The translations under genes and the position numbers were made by a program. A DNA stretch of 64,000 bases from Emticicia sp031378345 (GTDB lineage Bacteria > Bacteroidota > Bacteroidia > Cytophagales > Spirosomataceae), in NCBI GenBank assembly GCA_031378345.1, contig JANNDY010000089.1:1-64000 (forward strand). The letters are read 5' to 3'. Under the pieces are notes generated by a model. It was not told the origin of the DNA and searched no databases. It saw only the letters and a program-made list of their open reading frames with translations. Shown here piece after piece: positions 1-8,512 of the stretch (the first letter of the stretch is position 1; the number at the start of each line of letters is the position of its first letter).

Positions 1-2
1 CT

Positions 3-131
3 GTGGCTGGAGCAAATCACTATGCCCGTATTCAAGGTTTTATCTCTACTATCAGAAAACAAAACCAAAATCCTTTCCAAAATCTGAAATCTGTCTTTGA
101 AAAACAGTTTCAATGGGCAGATGCCAAATAA
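3..131 (+). CDS. IS66-type transposase, C-terminal fragment
   Basis: This is an open frame entering from the left edge and ending at a TAA at 129-131, giving 42 residues. The translation contains HYARIQGFISTIRKQN, which resembles the C-terminal region of IS66-family transposases, where a conserved ARIxxxISTxRK segment follows the catalytic core. The rest of the gene lies outside the window, so no catalytic residues can be checked. The 240 bp after it hold no gene; an IS right end would be expected there, but I could not define an inverted repeat with only one end visible. Family assignment rests on one short motif. Confidence 0.55.
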   Translation: MAGANHYARIQGFISTIRKQNQNPFQNLKSVFEKQFQWADAK

Positions 132-371
132 TTACAAAAAAAGATAATATTTTGGTTGTATAATTCCCACTAATTGTAACATTTTTATTTTTTTAATCAA
201 AAAACAGTTGTTTTTGCATTGAACTAACGACAAATATAAAAAAAGCAAAGAGAAAAAAACTCTACTTTTGAAAATATTGAGTTAAAACACCATTGACCGT
301 AAAATAAAAATGACTTTGAATTGAATATTTTTATACTAAACTTTACTAAACCCTTTTAAACCCTCATAAAA

Positions 372-1040
372 ATGACAACCAATAACACCCCCGACAGAAC
401 TGGGCAAGACCAATTAATTTCTTTCATGTACATCCGCCAAGCTATTGGTTATCTTGGCATAATATTTCCTCTCATTTTATACATTGGCACGTACTCATTC
501 AACGACTGTAACGAAGGGCTGAGTTCAATCAGTGCCTATTATCATACAATTATGAGAGATGTTTTTGTGGGAGTTATATGTGTCATCGGCGTTTTTCTTT
601 TTACTTACCGAGGGCATAATTATATCGAAAATCGAGTTTCAAATTTTGCTTGCTTGTTTGCCTTTGGCATTGCTTTTTTACCTACAGAAGCCCCGACTGA
701 AGCCGCTTGTGTCCCTTGTAAAGTTAATGACCACTCTATATTACATGGTATATGTGCCGCAGGATTTTTCTTGATTTTGACCTATTTTGCATGGAAGTTA
801 TTTCCAAAAAATGAAGAAAGCCACGAGAATACTCCTCAAAGAGAGAAAAGAATTAAAACCTATAAAACTTGTGCGATTATTATGTTTATAAGCATTATTT
901 TGATAGCAATTAATTGGGTTTTTCTTGAAGGAAATAAAAGTATCAGTAAATTAGACCCTGTTTTTTATCTTGAATGGGCAGCTTTGTGGGCTTTTGGTGT
1001 TTCGTGGATTGTGCGTGGCGGAGCTTTTCTGAAAGACTAA
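372..1040 (+). CDS. Polytopic inner-membrane protein, function unknown
   Basis: The 222-aa protein has about six hydrophobic segments, near residues 24-41, 63-80, 91-106, 125-142, 167-185 and 198-212. No signal peptide or catalytic domain is visible. Distinct polar motifs sit between helices: SISAYYHT followed by MRDVFVG after the first helix, and an ACVPC pair with a nearby His in the loop before helix 4. Together these suggest a conserved family of small bacterial membrane proteins (DUF998-like in general layout, not firmly assigned). The gene stands alone, begins with ATG after a long AT-rich leader and ends just before a strong hairpin. The two Cys in CVPC could form a disulfide or bind metal, but that is speculation. 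Confidence 0.7.
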   Translation: MTTNNTPDRTGQDQLISFMYIRQAIGYLGIIFPLILYIGTYSFNDCNEGLSSISAYYHTIMRDVFVGVICVIGVFLFTYRGHNYIENRVSNFACLFAFGIAFLPTEAPTEAACVPCKVNDHSILHGICAAGFFLILTYFAWKLFPKNEESHENTPQREKRIKTYKTCAIIMFISIILIAINWVFLEGNKSISKLDPVFYLEWAALWAFGVSWIVRGGAFLKD

Positions 1041-1050
1041 TAGAATTAAA

Positions 1051-1085
1051 ATCCCAAAAGAAAATTAATTCTTTTGGGATTTTTT
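1051..1085. terminator. Rho-independent terminator between convergent genes
   Basis: A 12-bp perfect stem (1051-1062 with 1069-1080) and a 6-base AT loop are followed by a T run on the plus strand. It lies 10 bp after the membrane protein gene and could also stop transcripts of the convergent aldo/keto reductase, although the T tract on that side is weaker. Confidence 0.85.
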
Positions 1086-1123
1086 CTATAAAATTTACTT
1101 AGAAGCTATTCATCCAAAAATAC

Positions 1124-2074
1124 TTAATCCCAAAGATTTTCTAAGGTATAATCGCTTCCTGGCAAGCACCAAAAATCGCCTTTGATATAACGATAATTGA
1201 GGTCTAATTCATCGAGTTTTTGCATATCAGTACACGAAAGTTCAATATCAGCAGCCAAAAGGTTTTCTTTTAATCGTTGAGGATTTACTGATTTCGGAAT
1301 CACCGAAGTTCCTCTGTTTACCGCCCAAGCAAGCATGATTTGTGCGGGAGAAAAGCCTGTTTCTGCTGCGATTTTGGCAATTATTTGGTTTTCAAAAAGT
1401 TTTGGTTCACCTTCCGAAATTCTATTTGCAGGTCTATCTGCCGAGCCAAGCGGACAAAATCCTGTGAGAAAAATGCCTTTTTCGTTGGCAAAATCCAATA
1501 GCTGTTTTTGTTGAAGAAAAGGGTGCATTTCTAACTGCAAAACTTCTGGCAAAACACCTGTATCTTCGGTAATTTGATTGATTTTTTTGATGCTAAAATT
1601 TGAAACGCCAATATGTTTAGTCAAATTTTTGTTTTTTAAAGAAATCATTTCTTGCCAAGTTTCTGACAAAGGAATTTCGTTTAAACTGACCATTTCGCTG
1701 CCATTTTGAGGGTAATTTACTTCATATTTCAATGCTACGGGCCAATGAATGAGGTATAAATCTAAATAATCAAGATTCAAATTTGTTAGAGAAACTTCAA
1801 TTGCTGCCTGAATATGGTCTTTTTTATGCCGATTATTCCAAAGTTTTGAAGTTATCCAAAGGTCATTTCTTGTGAGTTCATTGTTTTTAATTGCGTCCGA
1901 AATTGCTTGTCCGATTTCATGTTCATTGCCATAAATAAAGGCACAATCAAAATGCCGATAGCCAATTTCAATGGCTTTTCTGATAACTTGATAAACCTCT
2001 CCTTTGGCAGATTTCCAAGTGCCTAAGCCCAAAGCAGGCATTTGGTCATTATTACTAAATTCTAAATATTTCAT
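1124..2074 (-). CDS. Aldo/keto reductase
   Basis: This 316-aa protein is an NAD(P)H-dependent oxidoreductase of the aldo/keto reductase superfamily, predicted to reduce carbonyl substrates in the cytoplasm. The catalytic tetrad is complete: D43, Y48, K77 and H110. The family signatures GYRHFDCAFIYGNE (residues 38-51), the IGVSNFS segment and the late IPKSV cofactor-binding motif are all present. Length fits the (alpha/beta)8 barrel family. The specific substrate cannot be read from sequence; general annotation should stay at family level. It is transcribed alone, convergent with the upstream membrane protein gene. The next minus-strand gene upstream is separated from it by its own terminator at 2119-2153, so this gene probably has its own promoter in the short 2075-2118 interval. 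Confidence 0.93.
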   Translation of the reverse strand: MKYLEFSNNDQMPALGLGTWKSAKGEVYQVIRKAIEIGYRHFDCAFIYGNEHEIGQAISDAIKNNELTRNDLWITSKLWNNRHKKDHIQAAIEVSLTNLNLDYLDLYLIHWPVALKYEVNYPQNGSEMVSLNEIPLSETWQEMISLKNKNLTKHIGVSNFSIKKINQITEDTGVLPEVLQLEMHPFLQQKQLLDFANEKGIFLTGFCPLGSADRPANRISEGEPKLFENQIIAKIAAETGFSPAQIMLAWAVNRGTSVIPKSVNPQRLKENLLAADIELSCTDMQKLDELDLNYRYIKGDFWCLPGSDYTLENLWD

Positions 2075-2118
2075 CGTTTTCTTTTGATTATTTTAGCAAA
2101 AATAGTGATTATTCTGCA

Positions 2119-2153
2119 CAAAAAAACCGCAATTTTTGATTGCGGTTTTTTTA
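2119..2153 (-). terminator. Terminator of the 2-kb-repeat surface protein gene
   Basis: A hairpin with arms rich in A/T tails around GC cores (2121-2133 with 2138-2152) lies about 15 bp past the stop codon of the minus-strand giant gene. It gives U-rich sequence in both directions. Confidence 0.8.
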
Positions 2154-2168
2154 TTTTTTCTCAAAAGA

Positions 2169-5100
2169 TCAATTACTACAACCACCAATCTCAGCCTTGA
2201 AATCACTTCCCGAATTTGCCTCAAAACCAGCTTGCAATAGCACAAATCGTCCAGCTTGATAGGTACTATTTCCTCCAATTAAAACTTTATTTGTTGCCGT
2301 TATCTTCTCTGTTGCGGTTTTATTCCTCATCGTTGAAATATCATCAGTTGGACTTTGTAGAATTAAATTTCTTGGATTTATTTCAAATGCACTTGAAAAC
2401 GTGCTACTCATCAAGGCAGGATTTGTTGCAAAAACCCTGATTTTGTAGCCATTTCCTGCGGGAATATTTCCTGGAATTGTGCAATTTACCAAGCCAGCTG
2501 TTGTACTTTCGCCTATTTTAAGAGGTAATTCAAAAGAACCAGTGGCATTAGAAAGTTGTACTTCAAATTTATTTCCCGAAATAAAACTTCCCGTAGTTTC
2601 AAAACTAACATTAAGGTTGTTTCCCGCACAAATTTGTGAAATATTTGGATTTACTAAAGCAATACTTGGAGCTGAACCAGTAATTGTAAAATGAATAGTT
2701 TGTGGTCCAAACATGACAATTCCTTGTGCAAATTCTTGTGAATAACCCGTTACTGTGAGCGTATATTCACCGGGAGGGAAAATAGGTCCAAAAATTTGAA
2801 ACCATCTATTTTCAAAAGGTGAATAGGGATAAATATTTTCTATAACATCTCGGTTAAATAATGGTGTTGGACCTGTCATTTGAAACCTTACGCTTGCCGT
2901 ATTTACGGTGTCAAGTTGGCAAATTGGTGTTGCTATGATTCCAGTACCTGACAATAATGTTGGAAGTTCGGCAATGTTCATTCCATCCGTAATTGGAAAG
3001 AAAAATTGAAAATCTGGTCCAGCTTTCACATAGTCAAATTTAAACATTTGTGAACAAGGATTGACGACCACATTAGTAGTTGCGGTTGCCGAACAGCCAC
3101 TGCCATTTGTTACGGTAACAGTATAAATTCCACTTTCGACTTGCGTGGCATTTAAAATGGTAGCATTGGCATTGGTCGAAAGAAAATCATCGGGACCACG
3201 CCAAGTATAGAAACCGCCTCCTGAAGCACTCAACGAAATGGTATTTCCAAGTTCGTAAGGTCCAGTATTTGAGGCAGTTACCACCAAGTTATTAGTTATC
3301 ATAATTGCTACACTTGCCGTTGCCGTACAGCCATTAGCACTTGTAACAGTAACGCTGTAAGTGCCTGATGCTGAAACAGTTACAGTTGCATTTGTTCCCA
3401 AACCATTTGACCACGCATAACTTCCACCACCAGTTGCAGTTAGGCTTAAAGTTGTGGTTGAGCAAGTGAGTTGTCCGCCACCAGTTATTGTTGCAGTTGG
3501 CGGTGAAATATTTTGTGTAATTACTACACTTGCCGTTGCCGTACAGCCATTTTCACCGGTTACGGTTACGCTGTAAGTGCCTGATGCTGAAACAGTTAGG
3601 GTAGAATTTGATGATTCATTGTTCCAGAAATAAGAACCTCCACCAGTTGCCGTTAGGCTTATACTTGTGGTCGAGCAAGTCAATTCACCACCACCGAGAA
3701 TTGTTGTAGTTGGCGGTGAAATATTTTGTGTAATTGCTACACTTGCCGTTGCCGTACAGCCATTTTCACCGGTTACGGTTACGCTGTAAGTGCCTGATGC
3801 TGAAACAGTTAGGGTAGAATTTGATGATTCATTGTTCCAGAAATAAGAACCACCGCCAGTTGCGGTTAGGCTTATACTTGTGGTTGAGCAAGTGAGTTGT
3901 CCTCCACCAGTTATTGTTGCAGTTGGCGGAGTAATATCTTGCGTAATAGCCACCGTTGCCGTAGCCGTACAGCCATTTGCACCTGTTACTGTTACGCTGT
4001 AAGTGCCTGATGCTGAAACAGTTATGGTAGGGTTTGTGCCTAATTCATTGCTCCAAGAATAACTTCCACCACCAGTTGCAGTTAGGCTTATACTTGTGGT
4101 TGAACAAGTGAGTTGTCCTCCTCCTAAAATTGTTACTTCTGGAGCTAAAATATCTTGAGTAATAGCCACCGTTGCCGTAGCCGTACAGCCATTTACACCT
4201 GTTACAGTTACGCTGTAAGTGCCTGATTCTGAAACAGTTATGGTAGAATTTGAAGATTCAGTATTCCAAAAATATGAACCTCCACCAGTTGCTGTTAGGC
4301 TTAAAGTTGTTGTTGTGCAAGTGAGTTGTCCGCCACCGAGAATTGTTGCAGTTGGCGGAGAAATATTTTGTGTAATTGCCACACTTGCCGTAGCCGTACA
4401 GCCATTTGCACCAGTTACTGTAACGCTATAAGTGCCTGATTCTGAAACAGTTATGGTAGAATTTGAAGATTCAGTGTTCCAAAAATAAGTTCCTCCACCA
4501 GTTGCAGTAAGGCTTATACTTGTTGTTGAGCAAGTCAATTCACCGCCACCGAGAATTGTTGCAATTGGCGGAGTGATATTTTGTGTGATCACCACACTTG
4601 CCGTTGCCGTACAGCCATTTTCACCAGTTACGGTTACGCTATAAGTGCCTGATGTTGAAACAGTTATGGTAGAATTTGATGATTCATTGTTCCAGAAATA
4701 AGAACCTCCACCAGTTGCCGTTAGGCTAATACTTGTTGTTGAACAAGTCAATTCACCGCCACCCAAAATTGTTGCAGTTGGTGGAGAAATATTTTGGGTA
4801 ATAGCCACACTTGCAGTAGCCGTACAACCATTTGCCGAAGTAACAGTTACGCTGTAAGTGCCTGCTGCTGAAACAGTTATGGTAGAATTTGAAGATTCAG
4901 TATTCCAAAAATAAGAACCTCCACCAGTTGCAGTAAGGCTTAAAGTTGGGGTTTCACAAGTCAATTCACCGCCACCGAGAATTGTGACAGTTGGTGGAGT
5001 TTCAATTGTAACATTTACAGCTACAAAACCACTATTACAACCAGAATTTTCACAACGCACATTATAAGTTGTTGCTGTAGTCAGATTTGGCGTAACAAAA

Positions 5101-8100
5101 GGTGAGCCAGTTTGTAGCAAAGTCGTACTATTTGAACCATACCAATTTACAGTTCCAGTTGCACAACTTGCTGATAATGAGGTAGTTGTGTTATTACAAA
5201 TCGTTGGATTGGCTGTGCCAGTTGGGGCAGAAACTGAATTTATTGAAACATTTACAGCCACAAAACTACTCATACAACTTCCATTTTCACAACGAACATT
5301 ATAAGTCGTAGCCGTTGTTAGATTTGGCGTAACATAAGGCGAACCAGTTTGTAGAAAAGTTGTACTATTTGAGCCATACCATGCTACTGTACTTGATACA
5401 CAAGTGGCTGATAATGAGGCAGTTGCGTTATTGCAAATGCTTGGATTTGCTGTGCCAGTTGGGGAGGAAGGGGTGCTATTTATCGTTACCGATGTTGTAG
5501 CACTTGCCGTACAGCCAAAACTATTTGTCTGAGTGATAGTATATGTCCCTCCAGCTACAATTGTTACGTTTGAAATACTCGGATTTCGTAAAGTTGAAGT
5601 AAAGCTATTAGGTCCTGACCATGAATAAGTATTACTTGATACCGATGATAAATTCAAAGAGTTTCCACTACAAACAGGAGTATTACTGCTCGGTGCAGGT
5701 ACAGGCAAGGCATTTATCGAAACATTTACCGCCACAAATCCACTATTACAAGTGCCATCATCACAACGCACATTATAAGTTGTTGCCGTAGTCAGATTTG
5801 GCGTAACAAATGGTGAGCCTGTTTGTAGAAAAGTCGTACTATTTGAGCCATACCAATTCACAGTTCCAGTTGCACAAGTGGCTGATAATGAGGCAGTTGC
5901 GTTGCTACAAATAGATGGATTTGAGGTGCCAGTCGGGGCAGAAACAGTACAAGTTCCTGTTCCTTGAATATTAAAATTATATGGATTTTCGTCGGTATCA
6001 TCGTTTGAGATGCTAATGCTTGCCGAGCGAGTTCCACCTGCCGAGGGGTCAAAAGTTACGGCAAAAGTTGTAGTTCCATTCGTAGCTGCTACTGGCGAAG
6101 TTGGTAATGCAGTTACAGTAAAATCTGCCGCATTTGCACCTGAAACAACAACTTTTGGCGTACCAGAAAGTGTCAAAGCTGCTCCACCTGTGTTTTCAAT
6201 GGTAAAAGTTCTGACGATATTTCCTGAAGCTACGCTTTGGGAACCAAAATCGGTATGATCGCCAGCATTAGGTGTAATATCACCATCAACTATTGAAACG
6301 CAATTGCCTTTTATGTCTATTTCGGGTGCCATTACAACTGCCCCAGTTCCCTGTATATCAAATGTATATGGATTTTGATAAGTATCAGTGTTAGCTATAC
6401 TTACTCTGGCTGTTCTTATTCCTGATGCCGAAGGGTCAAAAGTTATGATAAAAGTAGAAATACCGTTGGTTGCCGCAACAGGTGAAACAGGTTGTGTTGT
6501 TACCGTAAAATCTGCTGCATTTGTACCACTCAGCACTGCTTTTGGCGTGCCTGAGAGTGTTAATGCCGCATCACCAGTATTTTCAATCGAAAAAGTTCTG
6601 ACCACCGTACCTGTGGGTACATTTTGAGTACCAAAATCGGTATGGTCGGTGGTGCTTGGGCTGGTATTTCCGTCGAAGATTGAAACGCTATTGCCTTTTA
6701 TATTCATTTGGGCAGCAACACTACAATTAAGAGCATCGCTTGTAATAGTCCAACCTCTACCACCGCTACCTGTTGCCAAAACCAAATTTGTACGTGCCGC
6801 ATCTCCATCACAATATTTCAATGGCGAGGCATTTCCTAAGTTTTTGTTGGTATAGCCTGCTGCGTTCCAAGCAATTAATATATTATCATAATTGGTGCGA
6901 GATAAACCTGAATTATTAAAAATGCCTGACATTGAGGTAGCATTGGTAATATTCCAAGCCCCAACGGTTTGATTAAAGGCAGATGCACTATAAAACATAA
7001 ATGACAAATCTGTTGCGGCACTTACATTCCAAGACCCTATGTTTTGATTAAAGACAGGTGCTTCATAGAACATATAAGACATATCTGTTACGGCACTGAC
7101 ATTCCAAGCCCCAATGTTTTGATTAAAGGCAGATGCTTGATAGAACATACTACCCATAGTTGTTACGGTACTGACATCCCAATTTTCGATGTCTTGATTA
7201 AAGGCAGTTGCTACAGCGAACATTCCTAACATATTTGTTACGGCACTGACATTCCAAGCCCCAATGTCTTGATTAAATGCAGTTGCAAGTACAAACATAG
7301 ATTGCATGTCTGTTACTGCACTGACATTCCAAGCTCCAATGGTTTGATTAAATGCAGTTGCAAGTGCAAACATAGAATTCATGTCTGTTACTGCACTGAC
7401 ATTCCAAGCCCCAATGTTTTGATTAAATGCAGTTGCTTCATAAAACATATAAGTCATATTTGTTACTGCACTGACATTCCAAGCTCCAATGTTTTGATTA
7501 AATGCAGTTGCTCCATTGAACATATAACCCATATTTGTTACTGCACTGACATTCCAAGCTCCAATGTTTTGATTAAAGGCAGTTGCAAATCCAAACATAC
7601 CATTCATATTTGTTACGGCACTGACATTCCAAGCTCCAATGTTTTGATTAAAGGCATCTACATAACCGAACATTAGATTCATATTTGTTACGGCACTGAC
7701 ATCCCAAGCTCCAATGTTTTGATTAAAAGCATCTGCTTCAAGGAACATTTGGCCCATATTTGTTACGGCACTGACATTCCAAGCTCCAATGTTTTGATTA
7801 AATGCAGTTGCGTTTTGAAACATAGAATTCATATTTGTTACAGCACTGACATTCCAAGAACCAATGTCTTGATTAAAGACGGTTGCTCCTTGAAACATAG
7901 AATTCATTTCGAGAACACTACTCAAAATTGGTGCATCACTTGCATTTCCTGCCAAATTTTCGCAACCATAAAAAGCATGCCCCATATTAAACCAAGCAAT
8001 ATCTCCCCATTGTTCTACGGATAGTATTTTACTTTTATCCCCTTCATTATTAAAATAAATTCTTGGGAAAGCCCCTTTGATGGCAACGGTGTAGGTTCCT

Positions 8101-8387
8101 GCGATTGTGTAATCGTGCGTAACATTTCCTGTTACTCCAAATTGGTCAAAAGTACCATCATTGTTCCAGTCCACATCATAAAGGTAGCCTGAATCAGTGG
8201 TCGGAATAGTGATAGATGTGCTATTGGAAGTACCCGGATTATCAGTTTTCCATCTGGTGATGAAGGGAACTTGTGCATGGCTATTGAAAGACAATAAACT
8301 GCCAAGTAGCAAGCAAAAAGCAAAAGTTTTTTTAATAAAAAACAAACAGAATGTTTGATTCTGCAAATAAAATAGAGGGTTTTTCAT
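2169..8387 (-). CDS. Giant secreted surface protein with BspA-like, anchor-D and Ig-like repeats
   Basis: I place the start at ATG 8387 (2,072 aa), because the next residues form a signal peptide (MKNPLF... to SFNSHAQ). The longer frame back to 8516 has no export signal and overlaps the kinase stop. Domains in order: thirteen 25-residue BspA/DUF285-type repeats (about residues 160-485, consensus MFxxATAFNQNIGAWNVSAV); two Hydin-like 'choice-of-anchor D' domains (about 556-810); four Cys-containing Ig-like units of the SLSATC type, with an SSxTYSWSGP module inserted among them (about 812-1133); eight 71-residue GGGELTC Ig-like repeats (about 1134-1700); one SGGGFYTWRGP module; and a C-terminal 3-coathanger-like tail ending AEIGGCSN. 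This is a cell-surface adhesin-like architecture, probably exported by the type IX or a related Bacteroidota route. It lies directly downstream of a hybrid sensor kinase gene and behind a 21-bp-period direct repeat. Confidence 0.88.
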   Translation of the reverse strand: MKNPLFYLQNQTFCLFFIKKTFAFCLLLGSLLSFNSHAQVPFITRWKTDNPGTSNSTSITIPTTDSGYLYDVDWNNDGTFDQFGVTGNVTHDYTIAGTYTVAIKGAFPRIYFNNEGDKSKILSVEQWGDIAWFNMGHAFYGCENLAGNASDAPILSSVLEMNSMFQGATVFNQDIGSWNVSAVTNMNSMFQNATAFNQNIGAWNVSAVTNMGQMFLEADAFNQNIGAWDVSAVTNMNLMFGYVDAFNQNIGAWNVSAVTNMNGMFGFATAFNQNIGAWNVSAVTNMGYMFNGATAFNQNIGAWNVSAVTNMTYMFYEATAFNQNIGAWNVSAVTDMNSMFALATAFNQTIGAWNVSAVTDMQSMFVLATAFNQDIGAWNVSAVTNMLGMFAVATAFNQDIENWDVSTVTTMGSMFYQASAFNQNIGAWNVSAVTDMSYMFYEAPVFNQNIGSWNVSAATDLSFMFYSASAFNQTVGAWNITNATSMSGIFNNSGLSRTNYDNILIAWNAAGYTNKNLGNASPLKYCDGDAARTNLVLATGSGGRGWTITSDALNCSVAAQMNIKGNSVSIFDGNTSPSTTDHTDFGTQNVPTGTVVRTFSIENTGDAALTLSGTPKAVLSGTNAADFTVTTQPVSPVAATNGISTFIITFDPSASGIRTARVSIANTDTYQNPYTFDIQGTGAVVMAPEIDIKGNCVSIVDGDITPNAGDHTDFGSQSVASGNIVRTFTIENTGGAALTLSGTPKVVVSGANAADFTVTALPTSPVAATNGTTTFAVTFDPSAGGTRSASISISNDDTDENPYNFNIQGTGTCTVSAPTGTSNPSICSNATASLSATCATGTVNWYGSNSTTFLQTGSPFVTPNLTTATTYNVRCDDGTCNSGFVAVNVSINALPVPAPSSNTPVCSGNSLNLSSVSSNTYSWSGPNSFTSTLRNPSISNVTIVAGGTYTITQTNSFGCTASATTSVTINSTPSSPTGTANPSICNNATASLSATCVSSTVAWYGSNSTTFLQTGSPYVTPNLTTATTYNVRCENGSCMSSFVAVNVSINSVSAPTGTANPTICNNTTTSLSASCATGTVNWYGSNSTTLLQTGSPFVTPNLTTATTYNVRCENSGCNSGFVAVNVTIETPPTVTILGGGELTCETPTLSLTATGGGSYFWNTESSNSTITVSAAGTYSVTVTSANGCTATASVAITQNISPPTATILGGGELTCSTTSISLTATGGGSYFWNNESSNSTITVSTSGTYSVTVTGENGCTATASVVITQNITPPIATILGGGELTCSTTSISLTATGGGTYFWNTESSNSTITVSESGTYSVTVTGANGCTATASVAITQNISPPTATILGGGQLTCTTTTLSLTATGGGSYFWNTESSNSTITVSESGTYSVTVTGVNGCTATATVAITQDILAPEVTILGGGQLTCSTTSISLTATGGGSYSWSNELGTNPTITVSASGTYSVTVTGANGCTATATVAITQDITPPTATITGGGQLTCSTTSISLTATGGGSYFWNNESSNSTLTVSASGTYSVTVTGENGCTATASVAITQNISPPTTTILGGGELTCSTTSISLTATGGGSYFWNNESSNSTLTVSASGTYSVTVTGENGCTATASVVITQNISPPTATITGGGQLTCSTTTLSLTATGGGSYAWSNGLGTNATVTVSASGTYSVTVTSANGCTATASVAIMITNNLVVTASNTGPYELGNTISLSASGGGFYTWRGPDDFLSTNANATILNATQVESGIYTVTVTNGSGCSATATTNVVVNPCSQMFKFDYVKAGPDFQFFFPITDGMNIAELPTLLSGTGIIATPICQLDTVNTASVRFQMTGPTPLFNRDVIENIYPYSPFENRWFQIFGPIFPPGEYTLTVTGYSQEFAQGIVMFGPQTIHFTITGSAPSIALVNPNISQICAGNNLNVSFETTGSFISGNKFEVQLSNATGSFELPLKIGESTTAGLVNCTIPGNIPAGNGYKIRVFATNPALMSSTFSSAFEINPRNLILQSPTDDISTMRNKTATEKITATNKVLIGGNSTYQAGRFVLLQAGFEANSGSDFKAEIGGCSN
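6933..7908 (-). repeat. Thirteen tandem 75-bp BspA-like repeats
   Basis: This block inside the giant surface protein gene has period 75 bp (25 codons). The most constant part encodes AFNQNIGAWNVSAVT, and the variable part encodes the residues before and after MF. Units at the 3' end of the coding block are more diverged, while the central ones are nearly identical, which points to recent amplification or gene conversion. Confidence 0.9.
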
Positions 8388-8460
8388 GGAGAAAGGTTTT
8401 GGGTGAATGGCTTTTTTGAGGTTATAAACTATCAAAAGCAAAGTTGATGCAATTCGAGGG

Positions 8461-8500
8461 GCTTTTTCCGTCAAATTGGTAGCTTTTTCCGTCAATTTGA
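8461..8500 (-). promoter_or_regulatory. 21-bp-period direct repeat, candidate AraC/LytTR operator (site D)
   Basis: Two near-identical 17-bp copies (GCTTTTTCCGTCAAATT at 8461, then GCTTTTTCCGTCAATTT at 8482 on the plus strand) are spaced 21 bp start to start with a 4-bp gap. They lie about 75-115 bp upstream of the ATG at 8387 and just past the stop of the sensor kinase gene. Two half-sites repeated at two helical turns are typical of AraC-family and of LytTR-family operators. Which protein binds is not shown. Confidence 0.55.
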
Positions 8501-8512
8501 GGGAAATTGTAA

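Noticed and set aside
6933..7908. CRISPR array
   Set aside because: The regular repeats are 75 bp in frame and encode a known protein repeat; there are no unique spacers of equal length and no cas genes.
7044..8024. Long plus-strand open frames rich in Cys, Ile and His opposite the BspA-like repeats
   Set aside because: They are periodic mirror frames of the 75-bp repeats in the minus-strand gene, with no start context or independent codon pattern.
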